From NCBI GenBank assembly GCA_017625185.1, contig JAGALN010000077.1, positions 1-6,565 on the forward strand: a stretch of 6,565 nucleotides of DNA. Direction: 5' to 3'. Origin of the DNA: Clostridia bacterium (GTDB lineage Bacteria > Bacillota > Clostridia > Monoglobales > Monoglobaceae). Below, one piece after another: positions 1 through 6,339 of the stretch. A program made the position numbers and the translations under genes. Position 1 is the stretch's first letter, and each line of letters begins with the position of its first letter. The notes under the pieces are model-generated. The model did not search any database, had not been told where the DNA came from, and was given only the letters and a program-made list of their open reading frames with translations.

Positions 1-296
1 ACCTGACCTTTGAAGAGGCAAAGCACCTTCTGGAGATTCATAAGGAAGAAGATGTTCTGCAATGTTTCAGCAATGCTGAAATCGAGAGCATCATTTTTGA
101 ACATCTTGGTATCGGGCAGAAGAAGTTCCCGTATAAGCACATCCGGAATATGCGGCCCTTGCAGGATGCCATTGTCTTTAAACTGTATATCACTCCTTCG
201 AAAACCAAGCCAATCATTCAGGCGGACGATGGAGTAGAGGCAATGAAGATTCAGAATTGCTACATCTACTGCCAGCACCTGATTCGTATTGCATAA
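1..296 (+). CDS. Unidentified protein, C-terminal 97 residues (5' end outside window)
   Basis: An open frame enters from the left edge, reading from base 3, and runs 97 codons to a TAA at 294-296. No start codon or ribosome binding site is visible in the window, so the gene begins upstream. The visible part is soluble: an acidic/basic helical stretch (LTFEEAKHLLEIHKEED), a segment with FEHLGIGQKKFPYKHIR, and a C-terminal part rich in beta-formers and cysteines (QNCYIYCQHLIRIA). I see no membrane segment and no motif I can assign to a family. Composition looks like real protein, and an intrinsic terminator follows 12 bases after the stop, which supports this frame over the overlapping 75-codon ORF in another frame. 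Function unknown. A small accessory or phage-type protein is possible, but nothing seen here shows it. Confidence 0.7.
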   Translation, partial: LTFEEAKHLLEIHKEEDVLQCFSNAEIESIIFEHLGIGQKKFPYKHIRNMRPLQDAIVFKLYITPSKTKPIIQADDGVEAMKIQNCYIYCQHLIRIA

Positions 297-307
297 CGAA
301 GAGAAAC

Positions 308-336
308 AGACCTGTCCCTGCGGCGGGTCTATTTTT
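308..336 (+). terminator. Intrinsic terminator of the left-edge gene
   Basis: A 9-bp stem (308-316 with 322-330, containing two G-U pairs) closes a five-base loop (CCTGC) and is followed by ATTTTTATT. It lies 12 bases after the TAA of the partial gene and just before the promoter of the transporter gene, so it separates the two transcription units. Confidence 0.8.
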
Positions 337-337
337 A

Positions 338-366
338 TTGACTCATTCCGAAAGGTGTTGTATAAT
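338..366 (+). promoter_or_regulatory. Sigma-A-type promoter of the DMT transporter
   Basis: The -35 TTGACT (338-343) and -10 TATAAT (361-366) are separated by exactly 17 bases, eleven of twelve positions matching consensus. Transcription would start near 373, about 30 bases before the ATG. The -35 element begins inside the T-run of the preceding terminator. No operator-like palindrome is evident around it. Confidence 0.85.
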
Positions 367-404
367 GCCGGAGAGAATGACAAATGATGTAAGGAGAACT
401 TTTC

Positions 405-1298
405 ATGAACCGAAACCGACTGAAAAATCCAAGGCTGATGATGATTGTTGCCATGACACTCTTTGGCACCATTGGTCTTTTTGTCAAAAAAATACCGATT
501 TCTTCGGGGGAGATTTCTCTGTATCGGGGGATCCTGGCAATTCTGCCCATTGGGGCGGTACTCTTTCTGACAGGACAGAAACTGAACTATGCTGAAATCA
601 AAAAGGAGATTCTCCTTTTGTTGTTGTCAGGAGCTGCGATGGGGTTCAATTGGATTTTGTTGTTTGAGTCCTATAAGCATACTACCGTTTCTCTTGCCAC
701 CATCAGCTACTACTTTGCTCCGGTTCTGGTCACCATTGCCTGTCCGATTATCTTCAAGGAAAGGATGAATTTGAAGCAATGGATTTGCTTTATCATGTCC
801 ACCCTGGGGATTTTACTGATTACCGGCTCGGTGGATTTATCGGGAGGCTCCAATCATCTGCTGGGAATCTCTCTTGCCTTGGGTGCGGCAGTTCTGTATG
901 CCAGTGTGGTCATTTTCAATAAGCTGATCAAAACGGTGGAGGGGCTCCATCGGACCATGATTCAGTTTCTGGCTGCCGTGGCGGTTCTGTTTCCCTATGT
1001 GGCGGCAACCGGCGGCTTCCATATAACCGAACTGACAGGTGTTGGTTGGGGGTATCTTTTGATTGTGGGATTTATCCATACCGGGATTACATACTGTCTA
1101 TACTTCTCCTCGTTAAAGGAGTTGCCCGGGCAGAAGGCTGCAATTTTAAGTTATATTGACCCGTTGGTTGCAGTTTTGGTATCGGTTCTAATTCTGGGGG
1201 AGGGTATGACGGTCATGCAAGTCATTGGCGGTGCCCTGATTTTGGGGTTTACCCTCTGGAACGAAATTGCGTCAAGGGAAAGGCGGCAATCCAAGTGA
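405..1298 (+). CDS. EamA/DMT superfamily transporter (ten-helix metabolite permease)
   Basis: This 297-residue inner-membrane protein has the size and pattern of the drug/metabolite transporter superfamily: two tandem EamA halves of five helices each. Hydrophobic segments fall at about residues 10-27, 38-56, 68-88, 95-117, 124-142, 151-172, 184-202, 213-233, 245-264 and 268-286. Each half ends with an EamA-like signature: ISYYFAPVLVTIACPIIFKE near 100-119 and SYIDPLVAVLVSVLILGE near 249-266. Such proteins exchange or export small metabolites such as amino acids and nucleosides; the substrate cannot be read from sequence. The start is fixed by AAGGAGA at 391-397, seven bases before the ATG. 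It appears monocistronic, with its own promoter and a strong hairpin after it. A basic tail (RERRQSK) fits a cytoplasmic C-terminus. No regulator gene adjoins it. Confidence 0.9.
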   Translation: MNRNRLKNPRLMMIVAMTLFGTIGLFVKKIPISSGEISLYRGILAILPIGAVLFLTGQKLNYAEIKKEILLLLLSGAAMGFNWILLFESYKHTTVSLATISYYFAPVLVTIACPIIFKERMNLKQWICFIMSTLGILLITGSVDLSGGSNHLLGISLALGAAVLYASVVIFNKLIKTVEGLHRTMIQFLAAVAVLFPYVAATGGFHITELTGVGWGYLLIVGFIHTGITYCLYFSSLKELPGQKAAILSYIDPLVAVLVSVLILGEGMTVMQVIGGALILGFTLWNEIASRERRQSK

Positions 1299-1315
1299 GG
1301 GGATTATTCTAAAGG

Positions 1316-1359
1316 ATAGCCAAAGAGCGTGGACATCATTGTCCACGCTCTTTGGCTAT
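1316..1359. terminator. Bidirectional terminator between convergent genes
   Basis: A perfect 20-bp inverted repeat (1316-1335 against 1340-1359) closes a four-base TCAT loop. On the plus strand it is followed by TTTTGG (from 1359), and on the minus strand the arm runs into CCTTTAG. It lies 18 bases after the transporter stop and 17 bases beyond the uppP stop, so it can end both convergent transcripts. The T-run is better on the plus strand. Confidence 0.88.
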
Positions 1360-1376
1360 TTTGGAAGAAATATTCG

Positions 1377-2225
1377 TTAATGTACCACCACGGTGGCGCC
1401 GCTAATCAGGAAATAAGCAATGACTAAAATACCAATCACAATGCGGTAGTAGCCGAATGCCTTAAAGTCATGGTTCCGAATATACCCCATCAGGAACTTG
1501 ATGGCGGCAATGGATACAAGGTAAGCTATCACCATGCCGGTAAGAAGAATCACAATTTCCTGTCCGGTAAAGCCGGCGCCGGTTTCCAAGAAGAATTTTA
1601 CAATCTTTAAAGCGCTTGCCCCAAACATGACAGGGACTGCCAGGAAGAAGGAGAATTCAGCCGCTACAAACCGGGAGGTTCCCAAAATTACGGCGCCCAA
1701 AATGGTGGAGCCGGAGCGGGAGGTGCCCGGAATCAACGAGAGAACCTGAAAGACGCCAATTAGCAGGGCGGTTTTGTAATCCAAAGTGGCGATGGATTCA
1801 ATTTTCGGAGTTTTCCTCTGGTTCTCAATGACGATAAACAACACGCCATAGAGAATCAGGGTTCCTGCTACTACCCAGGCGTTGTAGGTGTACTGGTTAA
1901 TCAAATCATCAAATAAAAGACCAATCACCGCCGCAGGGATACAAGCCGCAAGAACTTTCAGCCACATCTCCCAGGTGTTCGCCTTTTCCTGGACTGTTTT
2001 CTTAGGAGAAAAGGGGTTCAGCTTGTGAAAATACAGGGTTACCACCGCTAAAATTGAGCCGAACTGAATTACCACAAGAAAAAGGTCGATAAACTCTTTG
2101 CTCTGGGAGAGGGGGAGAAACTGGTCTACCAGAATCATGTGTCCGGTACTGCTGATGGGGAGCCATTCGGTAATGCCCTGAACAATACCCAGAATGACCG
2201 TCTTGAATAGTTCGAATAAAAACAT
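1377..2225 (-). CDS. uppP: Undecaprenyl-diphosphatase UppP (BacA family)
   Basis: This integral membrane enzyme dephosphorylates undecaprenyl diphosphate to the monophosphate, recycling the lipid carrier of peptidoglycan and other wall polymers; family members can confer bacitracin tolerance. The 282-residue length is near that of the E. coli protein. Both family signatures are present: the (E/Q)xxxE region as [14 protein letters not shown] (Gln16, Glu20, Ser25-Ser26, His29) and PGTSRSGST at 166-174 with the conserved Arg170. Multiple hydrophobic segments follow through residue 281. The start has AGGAG (2239-2235, minus strand) nine bases before the ATG. The gene lies 25 bases downstream of metA on the same strand, with no promoter or terminator in the gap, so the two are probably cotranscribed. 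Two other phosphatase families (PAP2/BcrC) do the same reaction but lack these motifs. Confidence 0.96.
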   Translation of the reverse strand: MFLFELFKTVILGIVQGITEWLPISSTGHMILVDQFLPLSQSKEFIDLFLVVIQFGSILAVVTLYFHKLNPFSPKKTVQEKANTWEMWLKVLAACIPAAVIGLLFDDLINQYTYNAWVVAGTLILYGVLFIVIENQRKTPKIESIATLDYKTALLIGVFQVLSLIPGTSRSGSTILGAVILGTSRFVAAEFSFFLAVPVMFGASALKIVKFFLETGAGFTGQEIVILLTGMVIAYLVSIAAIKFLMGYIRNHDFKAFGYYRIVIGILVIAYFLISGATVVVH

Positions 2226-2250
2226 GGTTATTCACTCCTATCGATAAAGC

Positions 2251-3192
2251 TTATGCGTTTTCTTCTCCATCAATGTCATCAATATTATAAGGGGTGGTCT
2301 GGTAAACAAAGTAGTTCAGCCAGTTGGAGTACAACAGGTTGGCATGGGAACGCCAGAGGTTTTGGGGTTCCTTTTCCGGATTGTCCTCCGGAAAGTAGTT
2401 TTTGGGGAGGGCAATATCCAAACCTTTGTTCACATCTCGGAAGTATTCGTTGGCTAATGTAGTGCTGTCGTATTCTGAATGCCCAGTAATGAAGAACTGC
2501 CGCTCACTCTTGGCGGTGACAATATAGACTCCTGCATCAACGGACTCTGCTAGGATTTCCAGCTCCGGTACCTGCTCGATGTCCTCTTTCCGGAATTCGG
2601 TGTGGCGGGAGTGGGGAGCGAAGAATGTATCATCAAACCCGCGAAGCAGGATCTTATGCTTTTTTTCTTCGGGAATGGTGTGGGGGAAGATGCCAAACAT
2701 CTTTTCTTTCAGGGGGTACTTCTTCACGCCGTAGTGATAGTAAAGTGCCGCTTGGGCACCCCAGCAGATATGGAAGGTGGAGGTTACATGCGTCTTGCTC
2801 CACTCCATGATTTCGCAAAGCTCTGCCCAGTAGTCCACCTCTTCAAACTCCAAAAGCTCCACCGGTGCACCGGTAATGATCATCCCGTCGAATTTCTGGG
2901 CCTTGTAATCATCAAAGGTGCCGTAGAAGGTTTCAATGTGGCTCTTGGAGGTGTTTTTGGTTTCGTGGGACTTCATGTGCATGAAGTTGATGTCAATCTG
3001 GAGAGGCGTATTCCCCAGAACCCGGAGAAGTTGGGTTTCGGTTGCAATCTTGGTGGGCATCAGGTTGAGAATCAGAATTTTTAGAGGACGAATATCCTGA
3101 GTCAGTGCCCGGGTTTCGGTAATCACAAAAATATTTTCTTGATTCAGCGTTTCGATGGCCGGTAAGGCATTTTGTACTTTAATCGGCATCAT
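2251..3192 (-). CDS. metA: Homoserine O-acyltransferase MetA, predicted acetyl-CoA-using
   Basis: This is the first committed enzyme of methionine biosynthesis, acylating the hydroxyl of homoserine; cytoplasmic, glutamine-amidotransferase-like fold. The 313-residue length matches the family (E. coli MetA is 309). Family blocks are clear: [15 protein letters not shown] (35-48), [12 protein letters not shown] (101-112), [10 protein letters not shown] with the catalytic Cys143, [10 protein letters not shown] (191-200), and ITGHSEYD with His238 and Glu240 of the catalytic set. In E. coli, residue 111 of the GAPLG motif is Gly; here the motif is GAPVE with Glu112 (Glu111 if the second Met is the start). 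Glu at this site is known to favour acetyl-CoA, so the product is likely O-acetylhomoserine. The gene begins with two Met codons; AGGA at 3204-3201 lies eight bases before the first and eleven before the second, so I chose the first. It leads a metA-uppP unit. Confidence 0.96.
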   Translation of the reverse strand: MMPIKVQNALPAIETLNQENIFVITETRALTQDIRPLKILILNLMPTKIATETQLLRVLGNTPLQIDINFMHMKSHETKNTSKSHIETFYGTFDDYKAQKFDGMIITGAPVELLEFEEVDYWAELCEIMEWSKTHVTSTFHICWGAQAALYYHYGVKKYPLKEKMFGIFPHTIPEEKKHKILLRGFDDTFFAPHSRHTEFRKEDIEQVPELEILAESVDAGVYIVTAKSERQFFITGHSEYDSTTLANEYFRDVNKGLDIALPKNYFPEDNPEKEPQNLWRSHANLLYSNWLNYFVYQTTPYNIDDIDGEENA

Positions 3193-3227
3193 GAATCACA
3201 TCCTGTTCTAAAAAATTTACAAAAATT

Positions 3228-3256
3228 ATTGTATCATATTTTTTTGGATTAGTAAA
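3228..3256 (-). promoter_or_regulatory. Sigma-A-type promoter of metA-uppP
   Basis: Read on the minus strand, TTTACT (3256-3251) and TACAAT (3233-3228) are spaced by 17 bases. Transcription would start near 3221, giving a leader of only about 28 bases before the metA ATG. That leaves no room for an S-box, SAM riboswitch or T-box, so any methionine control would have to act at the promoter or elsewhere. Confidence 0.7.
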
Positions 3257-3304
3257 GGGAATTTTGCACATAGTATTCATAGGAAACCATAAAGGAGAGA
3301 AACC

Positions 3305-3985
3305 ATGAAGAATCAAGAAAATGACGAAAACAAAAATCAGGAAAACCAAGAAAATAAAATTGAAGAAATGTCGAAAGTAGAGGTCAAGAGCGGAAAAGGG
3401 AGAATATCCTGCATCAGCATCATTGGGGAGATTGAGGGGCATACCATCCTGCCGCCCCAAAGCAAAACCACCAAGTATGAGCATATGCTCCCGGAGCTTG
3501 TGCGCATTGAGGAGGATGATGAGATTGATGGACTGCTTTTGATGCTGAACACCGTGGGCGGTGATGTGGAGGCAGGACTCGCTATTGCCGAAATGATTGC
3601 CGGGATGAAAAAACCCACCGTGTCCATGGTTTTGGGGGGCGGTCACAGCATCGGTGTTCCTCTGGCGGTGGCGGCAAAGAAGTCCTTGATTGTTCCCTCT
3701 GCCACCATGACAGTTCACCCCATCCGGATGACCGGAACCGTCATCGGTGCTCCTCAAACCTTCCGGCAGCTCCACAAAATTCAGGATAGATTGGTAGGAT
3801 TTGTGGTTCGCAATTCCGGTATTGCGGAGGAGCAGTTTACCGCCCTGATGATGGAAACCGAAAAGATTGCCAATGATGTGGGAACGGTGCTTTTCGGTGA
3901 AGAAGCGGTAACCTGCGGGCTGATTGACGCCGTGGGTGGGATTGCTGACGCCATCGAAACCCTCCACAGTATGATTGGGAAATAA
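3305..3985 (+). CDS. tepA: ClpP-like serine protease, TepA family
   Basis: This 226-residue protein has the ClpP/crotonase fold of TepA (translocation-enhancing protein, YmfB in B. subtilis), a relative of the Clp peptidase. The B. subtilis protein has been linked to preprotein translocation and to spore outgrowth, so a role in a spore former fits, but the substrate here is unknown. Visible features in order: an Asn/Glu/Lys-rich hydrophilic tail (about 1-24), the family block GEIEGHTILPPQSKTTKYEH (41-60), TVGGDVEAGLAIAEMI (83-98), GGGHSIGVP with the nucleophile Ser115, MTVHPIR with His138, and Asp191 in NDVGTVLFGEEAV as the likely third triad member. There is no signal peptide or membrane segment. 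AAAGGAGAG at 3291-3299 fixes the ATG. It is divergent from metA across 112 bases; I found no convincing promoter there (TAGTAT at 3271-3276 is a weak -10). rpsU follows after 123 bases. Confidence 0.88.
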   Translation: MKNQENDENKNQENQENKIEEMSKVEVKSGKGRISCISIIGEIEGHTILPPQSKTTKYEHMLPELVRIEEDDEIDGLLLMLNTVGGDVEAGLAIAEMIAGMKKPTVSMVLGGGHSIGVPLAVAAKKSLIVPSATMTVHPIRMTGTVIGAPQTFRQLHKIQDRLVGFVVRNSGIAEEQFTALMMETEKIANDVGTVLFGEEAVTCGLIDAVGGIADAIETLHSMIGK

Positions 3986-4013
3986 ATTTTGTAACCGAAA
4001 TTTAAAATTGTGC

Positions 4014-4042
4014 TTGACAGAAAGAGGTTTTGTCTGTATAAT
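4014..4042 (+). promoter_or_regulatory. Perfect-consensus sigma-A promoter of rpsU
   Basis: TTGACA (4014-4019) and TATAAT (4037-4042) match the sigma-70/sigma-A consensus at all twelve positions with a 17-base spacer. Transcription should start near 4049, giving a leader of about 60 bases. Such strength fits a ribosomal protein gene. Confidence 0.93.
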
Positions 4043-4108
4043 AGGTGGAGTAGAATTTTTTACCTTGACATCTTAGTGTTGACCATACTTGGAGGGAGGG
4101 TAGTATCC

Positions 4109-4285
4109 ATGGCTGAAATCAGAGTAAAGGACAATGAGTCGCTGGATAGCGCGCTGCGTCGGTTTAAGCGCTCCTGTGCAAAGGCAGGCGTTTTATCTGA
4201 GGTTAGAAAAAGAGAGCATTACGAAAAGCCTAGTGTAAAGCGGAAGAAGAAATCCGAAGCGGCAAGAAAGCGTAAATACAAATAA
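4109..4285 (+). CDS. rpsU: 30S ribosomal protein S21
   Basis: The 58-residue product [20 protein letters not shown]... is S21, a small basic protein of the 30S platform that takes part in initiation and contacts the 16S 3' region. Recognisable parts are the N-terminal [19 protein letters not shown] block, the central [13 protein letters not shown] block and a Lys/Arg-rich tail ([15 protein letters not shown]). Length is typical for Firmicutes. The open frame extends upstream to 4010, but the true start is the ATG at 4109: it gives the conserved N-terminus, has GGAGGGAGG at 4091-4099 with a nine-base gap, and lies downstream of the promoter at 4014-4042. A terminator follows five bases after the stop. 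In many Firmicutes rpsU is followed by yqeY; here an Nfo-like gene follows instead. Confidence 0.97.
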   Translation: MAEIRVKDNESLDSALRRFKRSCAKAGVLSEVRKREHYEKPSVKRKKKSEAARKRKYK

Positions 4286-4289
4286 TCAC

Positions 4290-4314
4290 GGGCGGGGTGT
4301 ATCCCCGCTCTTTC
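4290..4314 (+). terminator. Intrinsic terminator of rpsU
   Basis: An 8-bp GC-rich stem (4290-4297 with 4303-4310, one G-U pair) closes a TGTAT loop and is followed by TTTCTAT. It lies four bases after the rpsU stop codon and only 30 bases before the next ATG, so it separates rpsU from the downstream pair unless transcription reads through. Confidence 0.82.
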
Positions 4315-4344
4315 TATATCCAAAATCAGACAGGAGAGAAAGAA

Positions 4345-5202
4345 ATGGGAAAGACTTTATTTGGTCCCGCAGGGAATAGCGAGAGCTTTTTTGAAGCCGG
4401 TAACAAATCAAGTTTGGAGGCGCCTGCTTGGGTGCGGAAGAACGGACTTGATTGCTACGAATTCCAGTGCGGGCACGGAGTCCGGATTTCGGAGGATGGA
4501 GCGAGAACCCTGGGGGAGAATGCCAGAGCAGAATCGGTTCTCCTTTCGGTGCATGCTCCCTATTATATCAGCTTGTCCTCGGTGGAGGAGGAGAAACGGG
4601 ACAGGAGCATTGACTATATTCTAAAGACCTTAAAGGCGGCAAAGGATATGGGCGCCGACCGAATTGTGGTTCATTCAGGCTCCTGCGGGAAGATTACCCG
4701 GAAAGAGGCACTGGACCTTGCTAAGGATACCCTGTATCGCTCTTTGGAGGCGGCAGAAAAAGAAGGGTACGGAGATATTTATATCTGCCCCGAAACCATG
4801 GGTAAGGTAAATCAGCTGGGTACGGTAGAGGAGGTTATTGCCCTCTGCCGAATGAGTGACCGGCTGATTCCCACCGTGGATTTTGGTCACGTGAACGCCC
4901 AGACCCGTGGCGGCTTAAAAGAAAAAGCGGATTTTGCAGCAGTGCTGGATGCTCTGGGGAATAAGCTGAATGCCTATCAGGCAACGGAATTCCATGCCCA
5001 TTACAGCCGAATCGAATATACCAATGCCGGAGAGAAGAAACACCATACCTTTGGGGAAACCCAATACGAGCCGGAATTCGAGCCTCTGGCAGAATTGCTG
5101 GCGGAGCGGGGCTTGTCCCCCCGGATTATCTGTGAGTCTGCAGGAACCCAGACCGAGGACTCGGTGGAACTGCAGAAAATCTATCAGGGAAAGCTGGGAT
5201 AA
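4345..5202 (+). CDS. Endonuclease IV-like TIM-barrel protein (Nfo/xylose isomerase-like fold)
   Basis: The 285-residue length and motifs match endonuclease IV (Nfo), the zinc enzyme that cleaves DNA 5' to abasic sites in base excision repair. Candidate metal ligands line up with those of E. coli Nfo in order and spacing: His70 (SVHAPYY), His110 (VVHSGS), Glu150 (CPETMGK), Asp179 and His182 (TVDFGHVN), His217 (FHAHYS), His233 (KKHH) and Glu264 (ICESAG). The position of Asp229 of the DRH motif, which with two His binds the third zinc, appears to be Lys231, so AP-endonuclease activity is likely but not certain; another phosphodiester or sugar substrate is possible. The frame opens at 4297 inside the rpsU terminator, but the ATG at 4345 has AGGAGAG at 4332-4338 and gives the right N-terminus. 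The next gene starts one base after its stop. Confidence 0.82.
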   Translation: MGKTLFGPAGNSESFFEAGNKSSLEAPAWVRKNGLDCYEFQCGHGVRISEDGARTLGENARAESVLLSVHAPYYISLSSVEEEKRDRSIDYILKTLKAAKDMGADRIVVHSGSCGKITRKEALDLAKDTLYRSLEAAEKEGYGDIYICPETMGKVNQLGTVEEVIALCRMSDRLIPTVDFGHVNAQTRGGLKEKADFAAVLDALGNKLNAYQATEFHAHYSRIEYTNAGEKKHHTFGETQYEPEFEPLAELLAERGLSPRIICESAGTQTEDSVELQKIYQGKLG

Positions 5203-5203
5203 T

Positions 5204-6259
5204 ATGGTCGGGAAGTTAAAAGACCTTTTGGGGAAAATGGACGGAGTTTTTCTAACCTCTCCCCATAGCCTGCGATACTTTACCGGATTTTCCGGTGGCG
5301 AGGGCGTGGCGTTGATTGGCAAAACCGAAAAGTTTCTCTTTGTGGACTCTCGGTATACTGAGGCGGCAAAGAACGAGGCAAAGAACTTTACCGTGATTGA
5401 GTTTGGCAGCGGGACACGAACCAAGGAAATCGGCAGAAGAATGACAGATTTAAACATCAAGCGGCTGGGGTATGAAGAGGCGGAACTGACTGTGGCGGAC
5501 TATCATGGATTCCAAAAGGGTTTGCCGGATGCTGAGTGGGTAGGCTGTTCCCGGGAGCTGACCGGACTCCGAATGGTGAAGACAGAAGAGGAGCTTCAGG
5601 CACTGCGGACTGCGGAACAGATTGGGGTAGATGCCTTTTTGGCGGTGCTTCCGCAAATCAGGGTCGGCATGACCGAGAACGAGTTGGCGGCTGAATTGGA
5701 ATACCAGATGCGAAAACGAGGCAGCGAGGGAACTTCTTTTGAGACCATTGCCATCTCCGGGAAAAAGACCAGCATGCCCCATGGCAGACCGGATGATAAA
5801 AAGCTGGAGCCGGGGGACTTTGTAACCATGGATTTTGGGTGTCGGTATCGGGGGTATTGCTCCGATATGACCAGAACAGTGGTGCTGGGAAAAGCAAGCG
5901 AAGAGCAGAAAAAGATTTACGAAACGGTAAAGCATGCCCAAGGGGCGGGACTCTCTGCCATCCGTGCCGGGGTTATGGGCAAGGAGGCAGATGGCATGGC
6001 AAGAGCTGTCATTGCCGATGCCGGCTATGGCAACTATTTTGGGCATAGTCTGGGACACGGAGTAGGCTTGCAGATTCATGAGCTTCCCAACCTTTCGCCT
6101 ATGTCGGAAACGGTGCTCCAGCCAGGAATGGTGGTCACCTGCGAGCCGGGTATTTATATCCCCGATTTGGGCGGTGTCCGGATTGAAGACATGGTCTGCG
6201 TAACCCAAAATGGATACGAAAATCTAACCCTACTTTCCAAGGAGCTTCTGGAGCTTTAA
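5204..6259 (+). CDS. M24B Xaa-Pro aminopeptidase (YqhT/PepQ-like)
   Basis: This cytoplasmic dimetal peptidase is predicted to release N-terminal residues preceding proline or to cleave Xaa-Pro dipeptides. The 351-residue form is the short Firmicutes type (B. subtilis YqhT is about 353), not the longer E. coli PepP. A creatinase-like N-terminal domain (about 1-122, with the NSLRYFTGF-like SLRYFTGFSG and VDSRY) precedes the pita-bread domain. All five metal ligands are visible: Asp210 (TMDFG), Asp221 (CSDMTRT), His285 (HSLGHGVG), Glu314 (CEPGIY) and Glu328 (VRIEDM), plus the substrate-side His193 (MPHGRP) and His292. The open frame extends back to 4970, but the upstream part overlaps the preceding gene. 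The ATG at 5204 gives the family N-terminus, though its Shine-Dalgarno is poor (GGGA at 5196-5199), so translation is probably coupled. efp follows, a pairing conserved in Firmicutes. Confidence 0.93.
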   Translation: MVGKLKDLLGKMDGVFLTSPHSLRYFTGFSGGEGVALIGKTEKFLFVDSRYTEAAKNEAKNFTVIEFGSGTRTKEIGRRMTDLNIKRLGYEEAELTVADYHGFQKGLPDAEWVGCSRELTGLRMVKTEEELQALRTAEQIGVDAFLAVLPQIRVGMTENELAAELEYQMRKRGSEGTSFETIAISGKKTSMPHGRPDDKKLEPGDFVTMDFGCRYRGYCSDMTRTVVLGKASEEQKKIYETVKHAQGAGLSAIRAGVMGKEADGMARAVIADAGYGNYFGHSLGHGVGLQIHELPNLSPMSETVLQPGMVVTCEPGIYIPDLGGVRIEDMVCVTQNGYENLTLLSKELLEL

Positions 6260-6277
6260 GAGTTTTTGAAAAAATAC

Positions 6278-6306
6278 TTGCATTTTTATGCGGTTTGGTA
6301 TACAAT
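6278..6306 (+). promoter_or_regulatory. Sigma-A-type promoter of efp
   Basis: TTGCAT (6278-6283) and TACAAT (6301-6306) are separated by 17 bases, with start of transcription near 6313 and a leader of about 27 bases. It allows efp expression apart from the upstream peptidase. I see no GC-rich terminator between 6260 and 6277, so read-through from the peptidase gene may add to it. Confidence 0.78.
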
Positions 6307-6339
6307 GGAAGACAAGAACATAGATAGGAGGTTGCACCA

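Noticed and set aside
10..237. A 75-codon plus-strand frame starting with ATG at base 10
   Set aside because: It conflicts with the open frame read from base 3, which continues to a stop placed correctly before the terminator at 308-336. Its Ser/Arg-rich product looks out of frame and has no ribosome binding site.
3193..3304. Search for a riboswitch or T-box in the metA-tepA divergent region
   Set aside because: Only 112 AT-rich bases separate the genes, no extended stem or terminator-antiterminator pair is present, and the metA promoter uses most of the space.
3179..3967. A 262-codon minus-strand open frame antisense to tepA, overlapping the start of metA
   Set aside because: It is the mirror of a clear TepA coding region, its product is His/Asn/Gly-rich with no family motif, and it has no ribosome binding site of its own. 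It is a shadow of codon bias in tepA.
3984..4010. AT-only inverted repeat after tepA as a possible terminator
   Set aside because: The arms (AATTTT and AAAATT) are short and lack G-C pairs, and there is no following T-run, so the pairing is most likely chance in AT-rich DNA.
5450..6208. A 252-codon minus-strand open frame opposite the Xaa-Pro peptidase
   Set aside because: It lies wholly within a gene with all catalytic residues intact, and its translation has no recognisable domain; shadow frame. The 181-codon frame at 4915-5460 was rejected for the same reason.
6256..6280. Possible terminator between the peptidase gene and efp
   Set aside because: TTTTT and AAAAAA runs can pair, but without G-C pairs or a T-run after the stem this is not a credible terminator.
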